Source: Halorubrum sp. Atlit-26R
GTDB lineage: Archaea; Halobacteriota; Halobacteria; Halobacteriales; Haloferacaceae
DNA length: 64,000 nucleotides
Direction: 5' to 3'
Assembly (NCBI RefSeq): GCF_003666015.1
Contig: NZ_QPLT01000007.1
Span: 124,001-188,000 of the forward strand
Part shown: piece after piece, positions 16,250 to 25,007 of the stretch
Position numbering within the stretch: the stretch's first letter is position 1
Layout: each line of letters opens with the position of its first letter
Translations under genes and position numbers: made by a program
The notes under the pieces: generated by a model
Seen by the model: the letters and a program-made list of their open reading frames with translations, nothing else
Told to the model about the DNA's origin: nothing
The model's database searches: none

Positions 16250-17314
16250 ATGACGCATCCGAACGACGTCGCCGTCGGCATCGTCGGCCTCGGCGGCATC
16301 GGGTCCCACCACGCGACGAAGTTGGTCGAGCGCGGCGCGAACCTCGTCGGCGGGATGGACATCGACGCGGACGCCCGGGCACGGTTCCACGAGGAGTTCG
16401 ACCTCCCCGCACACGAGGACGAGTCGACCCTCTACGACGCCTGCGACGCCGTGCTGATCACCACCCCGAACCGCTTCCACGAGGAGTACGCGACCTCGGC
16501 GCTGGAAGCGGGCCTCGACGTGCTCTTGGAGAAGCCGCTGGCGCACACGCTCGAGAGCGCCGAGCGCATCGCCGAGGCCGCCCGCGCCGCCGAGGGGTTC
16601 TGTATGGTCGGGTTCAACAACCGGTTCGCGGAGCCGGTCCGGGTGATCAAACACTACCAGGACGAGGGGCGGTTCGGCGAGACCACCCACGTCGAGGCGA
16701 ACTACGTGCGCCGACGGGGCGTCCCCGGCCGAGGGTCGTGGTTCACGTCAAGCGAGGTCGCCGGCGGCGGCGCGCTCATCGACATCGGCGTCCACGCGAT
16801 CGACCTCGCCCTCTACTTCCTCGACCACCCCGAGGTCGTGGAGGTCTCGGGGGAGACGCGCTCGGAGTTCGGCGGCCGCGACGACTACGCGTACGTCCAC
16901 ATGTGGGGCGACGACGCCGGGCCCGAGGGGTTCGACGTCGACGACTCCGCGTCCGCGTTCATCCGCGGCGCCGACGGCGCCACGGTGTCGCTGGAGGTCG
17001 CGTGGGCGACGAACCGGCCGGCGACCGACGAGTTCGTCGTCCGCGGCACCGAGGCGGGCGCGACGTTCGACCGCGGCAGCGACGACCTCACCGTCCACGA
17101 GGCGGGCGTCGGCGGCGGCCACCACCTCACGGACGCGACCGTCGAGACGCGCGAGGGCGACGCCCACGCCGCCGAGCAGGCGACGTTCCTCGAATCGGTT
17201 GCCGCGGGCGAGGCGCCAACACTCAACACCGTCGAGGAGGGACTGCGCGTTCAGCGCGTCATCGACGCGATCTACCGCTCCTCCGAGACCGGCGCGGCGG
17301 TTCGGCTGGACTGA
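16250..17314 (+). CDS. Gfo/Idh/MocA family NAD(P)-dependent oxidoreductase
   Basis: A 354-residue sugar or polyol dehydrogenase-type enzyme. The N-terminal Rossmann motif Gly-Leu-Gly-Gly-Ile-Gly is at 13-18 and Glu-Lys-Pro at 94-96 carries the catalytic Lys95. His-Ala-Ile-Asp near 182-185 fits the family's catalytic His region. The substrate (glucose, inositol, UDP-sugar derivative or other) cannot be told. It is leaderless, with a TATA box at 16222, and appears to stand alone. Confidence 0.85.
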   Translation: MTHPNDVAVGIVGLGGIGSHHATKLVERGANLVGGMDIDADARARFHEEFDLPAHEDESTLYDACDAVLITTPNRFHEEYATSALEAGLDVLLEKPLAHTLESAERIAEAARAAEGFCMVGFNNRFAEPVRVIKHYQDEGRFGETTHVEANYVRRRGVPGRGSWFTSSEVAGGGALIDIGVHAIDLALYFLDHPEVVEVSGETRSEFGGRDDYAYVHMWGDDAGPEGFDVDDSASAFIRGADGATVSLEVAWATNRPATDEFVVRGTEAGATFDRGSDDLTVHEAGVGGGHHLTDATVETREGDAHAAEQATFLESVAAGEAPTLNTVEEGLRVQRVIDAIYRSSETGAAVRLD

Positions 17315-17398
17315 GCGAGGCTGTCGAAATCCGCTCCAAGAGATACATTCGGCCCCAGTCCCGTTCAAGATAGGGAACTCACGAATCACTCCATAAAG

Positions 17399-17635
17399 TT
17401 AGTTCGCTGAGTCTCGGTTCCCGTTCGGTCGAAGTACCGTATAAAAAAGAAGCCCAAGTTCTGTAAGTACGACTACGCCCCCGATCGAGCGAGCAGCAGT
17501 CGATATCCCTGTCGTGTAACCGCGTACCGCAACAGCGATATCACCGAGTGCCGCGACTCCAAGCCCGAGCAAAAATACAATTACGAAGAGCAGATACCGA
17601 ATCGATTTAAGTAGTCCATCTGTTTTGGAGGGCAT
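17399..17635 (-). CDS. Small two-helix membrane protein
   Basis: A 78-residue protein starting at ATG 17635. Two hydrophobic helices lie at about 10-35 and 50-70, with basic ends on both sides. The gene has lower GC than its neighbours, as does the following lipoprotein gene. It is divergent from the lipoprotein gene at 17798. The function is unknown. Confidence 0.55.
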   Translation of the reverse strand: MPSKTDGLLKSIRYLLFVIVFLLGLGVAALGDIAVAVRGYTTGISTAARSIGGVVVLTELGLLFYTVLRPNGNRDSAN

Positions 17636-17797
17636 CAAAACTAGTTCAAGTGGAGTTTGTGATAACTTTTCTGAAATGGCAAACGACTGGCCAGTTCGCA
17701 CTCTTCGGCGACTGGCTGTTTCAGGAAATAATATGCCTGACGAATATGGTTTCAACGGAGCCAAAATTTATTATTACGATTGGGAATCACACTATGT

Positions 17798-18388
17798 ATG
17801 CGTCGCCGCGCCCTCCTCGCGTCCGCCCTGACCGCCGCCTCCGCTGTCACTGCGGGCTGTAGTGCCGTTGAATCGCGCACGGAACACACGAATCCGGTCG
17901 TACAAACCAGTGACAACCCCCGAGATGACGAGCGGTATCTCGAATTCCAGCAGGACAGCACTGAGTTCGCCACTGTGGGCGTTGACCCGAGGTTTGCCCC
18001 CTTCCCAGAACATTTCCACACGTGGATTTCGCACACCGAGGACACCGAACTACAATCGCTCACACAGCGGTTCGTGGCACTAGGCGGTGACGGCACTCCG
18101 CCACAGCTCTCGCTCCAAGGCCCGTTTATGGGGGACTCTAAACCCCACCCGTCCGTGTCGCTATTCCGCGACGGGAGGGCCGCGGTCGTCGAAGTCCATC
18201 GGTTCGGTGAACTTGCCAACGAGACCGTATTTATCGACCTTCCGGTTATTCAATGGCCGGAGTCGGCCCCACGACTCGTCGTCGAAAGCACCGTCGAACT
18301 CGCTCAACCGGGGCTGCCCGACCGAACACACGTCCTCGACGGACAACTGGAATTCGAGTTCAACGCCGAGACTGAAGGCAGCGAATGA
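17798..18388 (+). CDS. Lipoprotein, unknown
   Basis: A 196-residue exported protein. The N-terminus is Met-Arg-Arg-Arg followed by a hydrophobic stretch and a lipobox with Cys21 (Thr-Ala-Gly-Cys). The mature part is mostly beta with no recognised domain; three His in Glu-His-Phe-His-Thr-Trp near 73 could bind a metal, but this is a guess. ATG 17798 is preferred over the in-frame TTG at 17780. The moderate GC of 17.3-18.4 kb sets this pair of genes apart from their surroundings. Confidence 0.65.
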   Translation: MRRRALLASALTAASAVTAGCSAVESRTEHTNPVVQTSDNPRDDERYLEFQQDSTEFATVGVDPRFAPFPEHFHTWISHTEDTELQSLTQRFVALGGDGTPPQLSLQGPFMGDSKPHPSVSLFRDGRAAVVEVHRFGELANETVFIDLPVIQWPESAPRLVVESTVELAQPGLPDRTHVLDGQLEFEFNAETEGSE

Positions 18389-18542
18389 ACCGCGAAATGT
18401 GTCTGAAGAATAGGGTTTCAACAGCGGCGGAGCCGATCGAAGTCGGCGGGCCCGACAAGCGACGACGCCCGCCCGGGCCGCTGCCGACCCCGTCCGCGAT
18501 GGGAACCTATTCGGTGCTGGGGGCCGTCCTCGCGGACAACTC

Positions 18543-19745
18543 GTGACCCGCGATCCCGGCCCCACGCCGCCCTCCGAACGGATCACAAGCCTCGACGCGC
18601 TCCGGGGGTTCGCGCTGCTCGGCATCCTCGTCATCAACATCCGCGTCTTCTCGATGCCGGAGCAGACCCTGCTCAACCCCAACGTGTACGGCGACTTCAC
18701 GGGACTCAACTACTGGACGTGGTTCGTCGGCCACGTGTTCGCGCAGTCGAAGTTCATCACGATCTTCTCGGCGCTGTTCGGCGCGGGCGTCCTCATGTTC
18801 ATCGAGAGCAAGGAGGAGAAGGGCCAAGACGCCGTCCGCCTCCACCTCCGGCGGACCGCGGTGCTGATCGCGGTCGGACTCCTCCACGCGTACCTGCTTT
18901 GGTACGGTGACATCCTCGTCGCGTACGGGTTCACCGGGATCTTCCTGCTGTTCGTCCGCGACCTCGGCGCGCGCCGGCTCGCCGGGCTCGCCGGGATCTT
19001 CCTGCTATTCATCCCCGCGATCGAGCTGTTCGCCGCGGTCTCGATCGGCGGCGAGGCGCTCGCCGGGCAGTGGCTGCCCTCGGAGGCCGCGATCCGACAG
19101 GAGGTGGCCGCCTACCGCGGCGGCTGGCTCGATCAGATGAGCCACCGCGTCGACTCCTCGTTCCAGCGGCAGACGTCCGGCTTCATCGGATCGAGCTTCT
19201 GGCGCGTCGGCGGCGTCATGCTGCTCGGTATGGCGCTGTACAAGCGCGGCGTGCTGACCGGGGAGCGGTCGACGGCGTTCTACCGTCGGCTCGTCGCAGG
19301 CGGCGTCATCGGCGTCGGGATCGTTGTCGCGGGCGTGGCCTACATCGAGGCGAACGACTGGAGCGCGGGCGCCGCGCTGTACTGGCGGCAGTTCAACTAC
19401 GTCGGGAGCCTCCTCGTCGCCGGCGGGTACGTCGGACTGGTCACCCTGTTCGTCCGGTGGCGCGGCGAGGGCGTCGTGACGCGCGCGCTCGCCGCGGTCG
19501 GCCGGACCGCGTTCACGAACTACCTGCTCCAGACGGTGATCGCGACGACGATCTTCTACGGGCACGGGCTCGGGCTGTTCGGCTCCGTCAGCCGAGTCGA
19601 GGCGATGGGGATCGTGGTCGGGATCTGGGCGGTCCAGATCGTCCTCTCGGTAGTCTGGCTGCGGTACTTCCGGTTCGGTCCCGTCGAGTGGGTGTGGCGG
19701 ACGCTCACCTACGGCGAGGCGCAGCCGATGCGGCTCGGGAACTGA
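18543..19745 (+). CDS. DUF418-domain membrane protein
   Basis: A 400-residue polytopic protein with about eight to ten membrane helices. It begins with the conserved Arg-Ile-Thr-Ser-Leu-Asp-Ala-Leu-Arg-Gly motif and ends with the DUF418 block (Gly-Arg-Thr-Ala-Phe-Thr-Asn-Tyr-Leu, then Phe-Gly-Pro-Val-Glu-Trp-Val-Trp-Arg). DUF418 proteins resemble acyltransferase-3-type membrane proteins, and their activity is not settled. The start is GTG 18543. It stands alone. Confidence 0.85.
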   Translation: MTRDPGPTPPSERITSLDALRGFALLGILVINIRVFSMPEQTLLNPNVYGDFTGLNYWTWFVGHVFAQSKFITIFSALFGAGVLMFIESKEEKGQDAVRLHLRRTAVLIAVGLLHAYLLWYGDILVAYGFTGIFLLFVRDLGARRLAGLAGIFLLFIPAIELFAAVSIGGEALAGQWLPSEAAIRQEVAAYRGGWLDQMSHRVDSSFQRQTSGFIGSSFWRVGGVMLLGMALYKRGVLTGERSTAFYRRLVAGGVIGVGIVVAGVAYIEANDWSAGAALYWRQFNYVGSLLVAGGYVGLVTLFVRWRGEGVVTRALAAVGRTAFTNYLLQTVIATTIFYGHGLGLFGSVSRVEAMGIVVGIWAVQIVLSVVWLRYFRFGPVEWVWRTLTYGEAQPMRLGN

Positions 19746-19842
19746 CCGACGCCGCCCGCGCCGGCGGCGGTCCCGCCGCGCCCGTTCTCCGAACTGAGAC
19801 TCGCGAGGACACGTTCAACACCCTCCCGCCGAACTCCCGACT

Positions 19843-20070
19843 ATGACCGGCTTCGACGTCCACGACCACCGCCACGAGCTGAAACAGCTCCGCGATTCGG
19901 GCGCGACGAGCCTCTGGGAGAACCGCGAGGAGATGACGTGCCCCGTCTGCGACGACGTCTTCTCGCGGCTGTTCGTCACTCGGCAGACGGGAACGACGTT
20001 CCCTGAGAACGACGGCGCGCGGTTCTGCCTGCTCCGCGACGGCGACGCCGTCTACCTGTTCAGACACTGA
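19843..20070 (+). CDS. Small CxxC protein, flagella-cluster-associated type
   Basis: A 75-residue protein with one Cys-Pro-Val-Cys knuckle (33-36) and several His near the N-terminus. The pattern Cys-Pro-Val-Cys followed by Phe-Cys-Leu-Leu-Arg-Asp resembles short haloarchaeal proteins often found near archaellum genes, but none occur in this window. The function is unknown. Confidence 0.55.
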   Translation: MTGFDVHDHRHELKQLRDSGATSLWENREEMTCPVCDDVFSRLFVTRQTGTTFPENDGARFCLLRDGDAVYLFRH

Positions 20071-20205
20071 GCGCACAGGCGATCGGGTATACGGAGCGTC
20101 GGCTCCGTTGAAATCCCTTCTTCAGACGTACATTCGCCTGAAACGGCTGGTCGCTGAGGAGTGCGAATTGATCGCTGAGAACCCTCCCAGCTTGAGACGA
20201 ACCGA

Positions 20206-20610
20206 CTACGCACTCGCGGGGGCGCTGTCGGCATCGCCGTCATCGACGAGCGGGTAGTCGATGTGGACTTCGATGCGGTCGAACGGGACGACCGGTTGTA
20301 TCGCGCCGCCGGGGCCGCCCTCTTCGAGCGTAAGGATACCCAGGACTTCCAGCTGCTTCAGGTCAGAGTGGACGTCGGATACGTCCCTCTCGACGAGCCG
20401 CGCCGCTTCGCGCATGCTTTCGGGAGCTTCCTCGGCGATCGCTCGGATGAGATTCAGGCGGAGCGGGGTGAGACTGTCGACGAAGTCGTCGTAGGTTCCG
20501 AACTGGAGCGTCGCCGTTCCGTCCTGGTCGTCCTCGACGTTCTGGACGAACTGGAGTGCGTCCTCACGGAGCTGTTCTCGGTCGCCGACGGTGATGTGGA
20601 GTGTGGTCAT
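20206..20610 (-). CDS. HTH antitoxin-like protein (HVO_A0114-type)
   Basis: A 134-residue protein. Residues about 50-100 form a winged helix (Arg-Leu-Asn-Leu-Ile-Arg-Ala-Ile, then Ser-Asp-Val-His-Ser-Asp-Leu-Lys-Gln-Leu-Glu). It matches my memory of the haloarchaeal HVO_A0114-type DNA-binding proteins that often sit beside a TumE-like toxin. No TumE-type gene is next to it here; the upstream gene is an unrelated short membrane protein. It may be an orphan antitoxin or a plain regulator. Confidence 0.6.
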   Translation of the reverse strand: MTTLHITVGDREQLREDALQFVQNVEDDQDGTATLQFGTYDDFVDSLTPLRLNLIRAIAEEAPESMREAARLVERDVSDVHSDLKQLEVLGILTLEEGGPGGAIQPVVPFDRIEVHIDYPLVDDGDADSAPASA

Positions 20611-20643
20611 GGTCGGGGTGGCGGTGGCTCGGGTGGTGTTCGA

Positions 20644-20886
20644 TCAGTGCGGTCGGGGTGGGTCGCCGCCGACAGCGTCCCAGTACTCGTCCGCACTCGC
20701 CCAGAACTCGACGAGGCCGGCTTCGACATGTGTGTACTGGAAGAACGGCTCTGAGGGCATCCTGTACGTGTTGAGATACCACCCAACAGCATAAGCGTTG
20801 GGCAGAAGTCCAACACCGAACGGGAACAATGCGAGCGCGGTGGACAGTTCCGAAGTCCAAGCAGCGAGGTTGTACAATGCTGTCAT
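20644..20886 (-). CDS. Short protein with N-terminal hydrophobic segment, unknown
   Basis: An 80-residue frame ending 33 bases before the HTH gene and sharing its direction. Residues about 12-40 are hydrophobic, and the C-terminal half is acidic and aromatic. Its ATG lies four bases from the TTATAA box of repeat C, so its promoter would have to be inside the repeat. It is plausibly the operon partner of the HTH protein, and may replace a toxin. Its reality is not certain. Confidence 0.4.
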   Translation of the reverse strand: MTALYNLAAWTSELSTALALFPFGVGLLPNAYAVGWYLNTYRMPSEPFFQYTHVEAGLVEFWASADEYWDAVGGDPPRPH

Positions 20887-21245
20887 TACTTATAAACCGA
20901 CGATCGTCACGAACCCCACCGAAGCCCTAGTCGCTCATTTATAAGACGTTGAGGCAGGCCAGCGAGGAACACCACCGAAGCCCCAGCCGCGAGGCGGGCG
21001 CACGCTCGCTGCGCTCCTCGTCGCTCGTTTCACTCGCTCCTGCGGTGCTTGCGTCGCCTGCGCCCGCCTCGCGGCTGCCCCTTCGAGTCCCGCCCCGCAC
21101 TGCTCCGCACAGCGCCTCACGCCTCCCCAGCCTCGTCGGTCGCCTCCGCGTTGCTCCGGCGACCGACTCCCTCGCACGCGCTCCTCGCGGCCGCCTTCGG
21201 CGGCCACTCGGAGGCGCGCGCCACCGCACCGCAGATCGGTCCTTG
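20887..21245 (+). repeat. Structured intergenic repeat, copy C
   Basis: The stems are 20986-21002/21059-21075 (17 bp), 21135-21144/21158-21167 (10 bp) and a third capped by 21189-21195/21199-21205. The outer helix of stem 1 reads CGAAG/CTTCG here against CAAAG/CTTTG in the other copies, a compensatory change. Two leader modules with TTATAA boxes start at 20890 and 20939. The right-hand TTATAA box is missing, so the 3' border is approximate. Confidence 0.85.
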
Positions 21246-21316
21246 CTCTCCCTGTATTGAGCGCGATTGGGCCGGAATATCTCACTTATTACGGATCTCA
21301 GCGGATCCAGGGCGGC

Positions 21317-22945
21317 TCAGTCGTCGCCCACGGGGTCGACGCCGGGGTCGGGGTCGTCAATGTAGCGCTCGGTCCACGTGCCGCGGGAGAACCACGCGAC
21401 GCCGACGACCGCGCCGAGGACGTTGCCGAGCGCCATCCCGACCCAGACGCCGGTCTCGCCCCAGCCGGCGACGAACACGAGGTACGCCACGCTCGCGACC
21501 CGGCCCACCCAGAGGGTGAGGATGGAGATGACCATCGCGGTCTTCGTGTTGCCGGCGCCGCGGAACGCGCCTAAGATCACCTGCGAGACGCCGATGAAGG
21601 CGAACTCGACCGACCGGATACGGACGTACTCGACCGCGTACGAGATCGTCGCGGGCGCGTCCGGCACGTCGCCGAGGAACGCCCCCACGATCGGCTCGGT
21701 GAACGCGACGGCGACGACCGCGACGAGGAACATCACCCCCGCGCCTGTCGTGGCGGCGAACTTCACCGCCTTGGCGGCGCGGTCGGCCCGGTCCGCGCCG
21801 AGGTTCTGCCCGACCATCGTGTCGATAGCGCGGCCGAGCCCCATCGCGGGGAGGAAGACGAGCGAGATGAGGCGGTTGCCGAGGCCGTACGCCGCGACGA
21901 CGGGCGGCGAGAAGGTGACGATCATCGCGGTGAGGGTGATCATCGCGAGCGCGCTCGTCGTCTGCTCGACGCTGGAGGGGAGCCCGAGCCGGAAGATGTC
22001 CCGGATGAAATCGAGGTCCGGGACGAGGTGGCCGAAGGTCACGTCGGGACCGTAGCCGGTCCCGAACAGGATCCAGAGCCCGATAGCGGTCGCGACGCCG
22101 CGCGAGAGGATCGTCGCGAGCGCGGCGCCCTGAATGCCGATCCCGGTGATCCCCGTCGCCGAGAGCAGGGTCGCCTCCAGCGCGACCGGGTCGAGCGCGG
22201 CGACGCCGGGCACCGCGGCGAGCCACCCGAACAGGGGGTTCCCCTCGAACCCGAAGATGAAGAACGGGTCGAGCAGGACGTTCAGGAGGACGGAAATGAA
22301 CATGACCGCCATCGGCGTCCGCGTGTCGCCGTAGCCGCGCATCAGCGCCGAGAAGACGAAGAAGCCGAACATCAGGGGGATCCCGGCGAAGATGACCTCC
22401 ATGTAGTCGGCCGCGAGGGGGATCACGGTCGCCGCGGTGTCCGCGTCGCTCGGCAGGATCTCGAGCGCCGGACGGGTGTAGAAGTAGCCGCCGATCCCGA
22501 TGAACACGGACAGCACCGAGACGGTGAAGATGGTCTGTCCCGCCACGAGCCCGGCGGACCCCTCGCCGTCCGCGCCGGTGTACTGCGCGACGAGGATCGC
22601 GCCCGCGGTCGTGAACCCGCCGGCGACCGCGATCAGCAGGAAGATGAGGGGGAACGCGAGGCTGATCGCGCCGACGGCCTCCGCGGAGAGCCGGCCGAGG
22701 TAGAGGGTGTCGACGATGTTGTACGTCACCTGCAGCAGCTGGATGACGACGATCGGCCACGCGAGGCGGAACAGCGGTCGGAGGAGGCTCCCCTCGGTGA
22801 TCGACTCGTCGTCGAGCGGGCCGTCGTCGTCGCCGGGGCCACCGGACGGACCGGCGACGGGGCCGTCCGGCGGGTTGCCGGATGGGCCGTCGGGCGAACC
22901 GTCGTCGGATGGGCCGTCCGGATCGGCAGCGGGCTCGTCGCTCAC
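21317..22945 (-). CDS. MATE family efflux transporter
   Basis: A 542-residue exporter of drugs or organic cations, driven by Na+ or H+ gradients. The first 85 residues are a Pro/Gly/Asp-rich hydrophilic tail unusual for the family. Two repeats of six membrane helices then follow from Leu-Phe-Arg-Leu-Ala-Trp-Pro-Ile-Val. The second half starts near residue 310 with Phe-Arg-Leu-Gly-Leu-Pro-Ser. The cargo is unknown. The start codon lies 44 bases before the stop of the mscS-like gene, read in the same direction, so the two may be cotranscribed. Confidence 0.9.
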   Translation of the reverse strand: MSDEPAADPDGPSDDGSPDGPSGNPPDGPVAGPSGGPGDDDGPLDDESITEGSLLRPLFRLAWPIVVIQLLQVTYNIVDTLYLGRLSAEAVGAISLAFPLIFLLIAVAGGFTTAGAILVAQYTGADGEGSAGLVAGQTIFTVSVLSVFIGIGGYFYTRPALEILPSDADTAATVIPLAADYMEVIFAGIPLMFGFFVFSALMRGYGDTRTPMAVMFISVLLNVLLDPFFIFGFEGNPLFGWLAAVPGVAALDPVALEATLLSATGITGIGIQGAALATILSRGVATAIGLWILFGTGYGPDVTFGHLVPDLDFIRDIFRLGLPSSVEQTTSALAMITLTAMIVTFSPPVVAAYGLGNRLISLVFLPAMGLGRAIDTMVGQNLGADRADRAAKAVKFAATTGAGVMFLVAVVAVAFTEPIVGAFLGDVPDAPATISYAVEYVRIRSVEFAFIGVSQVILGAFRGAGNTKTAMVISILTLWVGRVASVAYLVFVAGWGETGVWVGMALGNVLGAVVGVAWFSRGTWTERYIDDPDPGVDPVGDD

Positions 22946-22989
22946 TGCCGTACAAACGCCGGGGGCGCTCTATCAGGCTTCCGATCCGG

Positions 22990-24021
22990 TCACTGTCCCG
23001 CCCCGCCGCCGCTCAAGTCGTCGCGGTCGCTCTCGGCGTCGTCGCTGAGGTCCGGGGTGGCGGCAGCGGGCGCGTCGGGGCCGACGCCCTTCGGCGTCCC
23101 GGATCCGGCGTCGACGCGGGCGACCCCGGAGGTGTCGTCGAAGACGAGGTGCCGGTGCGGGTACGCCATCGTGACGTTCGCGTCCGGGTCCCCGAGCCGC
23201 TGGCGGATCTTCGTGTTCACGTCCGACTGGACCTTCGCCAGCTTGTACGGCTTCTTCACCCAGTAGCGGAGCCGCAGGAGGATCCCGTTGTCGCCGAACT
23301 CGTGGAGCCGGCAGTCGGGGCCCGCCATGTACCGCGCCACGCCGATGCGGATGTCGGGCCCGCCGTCGATGACGGCGTCGCAGTCGCGCGCCGCGCGCTC
23401 GATGCGGCGGCGCGCCTCCGGGACGTCGCTCTCGTAGGTGACGAGGACGTCGATCGACCGCCGGGTGCGCTCGTCCTCGGCCGAGAGGTTCGTGACGTCG
23501 CGCTCGCGCATCGTTCCGTTCGGCACCACGAGGAAGGTGTTATCGAGGGTGAATATCTTCGTGTACCGGATCGTGATGTCCTCGACGAACCCCGTCGTCC
23601 CGTCCTCCAACTCGATCATGTCGCCGATCTCGAACGGCTGGTCGGCGAGGACGAACACGCCGTTGATGAAGTTCCCCACCAGCGGGGCGAGGACGATACC
23701 GATGACGGCCGAGAACACCGCCGTCCCGAGGAGGAGGTCCGAGAACTGGAATCCGACCGCGCCGAGCCCGACGAGCAGCGCGGCGCCGATCGTCCCCACC
23801 CGGACGCCGCGAACGATCGTCTGCGCGACGCTCTGTCGCGACACGCGGCGCGCCACCGGCCGGCCGATCAGTCGGACGAGGAAGTTGGCGACGACGACGC
23901 CGACCGCGACCGACGCGAGGACCGTCAGCACGCTCGTTCCCGGTAGATCCGCGAGCCGAGAGCCGAGGCCGGCGAGCCGCGAGACGACCCCCGCGATCGG
24001 CGTCTCCTCCGGGAAGACCAT
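22990..24021 (-). CDS. Mechanosensitive ion channel, MscS family
   Basis: A 343-residue membrane channel that opens under osmotic down-shock. Three N-terminal hydrophobic segments (about 22-48, 70-92 and 97-122) are followed by the pore-type stretch Gly-Ile-Val-Leu-Ala-Pro-Leu-Val-Gly-Asn-Phe and the MscS beta domain (Pro-Phe-Glu-Ile-Gly-Asp-Met-Ile, near 137-145). The last 55 residues are Pro/Asp-rich and probably disordered. ATG 24021 is chosen; upstream in-frame codons look non-coding. Confidence 0.85.
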   Translation of the reverse strand: MVFPEETPIAGVVSRLAGLGSRLADLPGTSVLTVLASVAVGVVVANFLVRLIGRPVARRVSRQSVAQTIVRGVRVGTIGAALLVGLGAVGFQFSDLLLGTAVFSAVIGIVLAPLVGNFINGVFVLADQPFEIGDMIELEDGTTGFVEDITIRYTKIFTLDNTFLVVPNGTMRERDVTNLSAEDERTRRSIDVLVTYESDVPEARRRIERAARDCDAVIDGGPDIRIGVARYMAGPDCRLHEFGDNGILLRLRYWVKKPYKLAKVQSDVNTKIRQRLGDPDANVTMAYPHRHLVFDDTSGVARVDAGSGTPKGVGPDAPAAATPDLSDDAESDRDDLSGGGAGQ

Positions 24022-24160
24022 GGGAATCCGCGGTCGGCCATCCGAAAAAGCGTTTCTCCCCGTGGCGATCGGGGGGCGAGAGTGCGGGCACAGCGATCGA
24101 CGGCCCCCCGAACGCGAGCCTCGGGGCAACCACTATGGCCCGGCTGAGCGAAGGGGAAGT

Positions 24161-24910
24161 ATGTCTCGACCGCCCGCGGACCCGACGACACCGAGGTTCA
24201 GCGTCGAACACGACACCGAGCCGGGCGAAACCCTGATAGCCGGCTTCTCCTCGTTCGGGCTCGCCGGCCTGACCGCCGTCGACTACCTCGTCGACGACCT
24301 CGACTTCGAGGAGACCGGCCACGTCCGGATCGACGGCGCCCCGTCGATCACGCCGTTCACGAGGGGGACGCCGCGGCACCCGATCCGGCTGTACACCGAC
24401 GCGGACCGCGAGATCACGGTCCTGGTCGCCGAGCAGTTCGTCCCGCCGTTCCTCGGCGAACTGCTCGCGGACGCCCTCCTCGACTGGACGGAGGCGAACG
24501 GGGTCGACGAGATCGCGGTGTTAGCGGGCGTTCCCGTGGCACACGGTCCCGACGCGCACCGCACCTTCCACGTCGCCACCGAGGACTACCGCGACGCGCG
24601 CCTCGGCGACGGGGTCGACGTCCCCGCGATGGAGTCCGGGTTCCTCGACGGGGCGAACGCCGGCCTGCTCGAACGCGGCATCGACTCGCCGCTCGGCGTC
24701 GGGGTGCTCGTCACGCCGGTCCACGCGCAGGCGCCCGACGTCGACGCCGCGGTGCGGCTCGTCGACACGGTCGACGCGATCTACGACCTCGGCGTGGACG
24801 CGGCCCCGCTGGAGGCGTTCGCCGAGGCGATCCGCCGCCGCTACGAGGACCTCGCCGAGCGGATGGAAGAGCGGGAGCCCGAGGGGAGCTACGACCGAAT
24901 GTACATGTAG
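24161..24910 (+). CDS. PAC2-family protein (proteasome assembly chaperone-like)
   Basis: A 249-residue protein of the PAC2 fold. Hallmarks are the Gly-Phe-Ser-Ser-Phe-Gly-Leu-Ala-Gly turn near 28-36, the Leu-Ala-Gly-Val-Pro-Val strand and Gly-Val-Gly-Val-Leu-Val-Thr near 178. Archaeal PAC2 proteins are thought to relate to proteasome assembly factors, but their role is not shown. The C-terminus forms a charged helix. The ATG at 24161 is clear. It is divergent from the mscS-like gene. Confidence 0.85.
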   Translation: MSRPPADPTTPRFSVEHDTEPGETLIAGFSSFGLAGLTAVDYLVDDLDFEETGHVRIDGAPSITPFTRGTPRHPIRLYTDADREITVLVAEQFVPPFLGELLADALLDWTEANGVDEIAVLAGVPVAHGPDAHRTFHVATEDYRDARLGDGVDVPAMESGFLDGANAGLLERGIDSPLGVGVLVTPVHAQAPDVDAAVRLVDTVDAIYDLGVDAAPLEAFAEAIRRRYEDLAERMEEREPEGSYDRMYM

Positions 24911-24972
24911 CCGGTCGCCGGTCGCCGGGCCGAGGACCACGCTCCGAAAACGCGTACAACTCGACTCATAGT

Positions 24973-24985
24973 AAAAAGCTATAAT
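24973..24985 (+). promoter_or_regulatory. TATA region of the TrmB-family gene
   Basis: An A/T-rich run including TATAAT lies 23-35 bases before ATG 25008, fitting a leaderless haloarchaeal transcript. Confidence 0.5.
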
Positions 24986-25007
24986 CCCCGCCCCCGTTCG
25001 TCGGATT

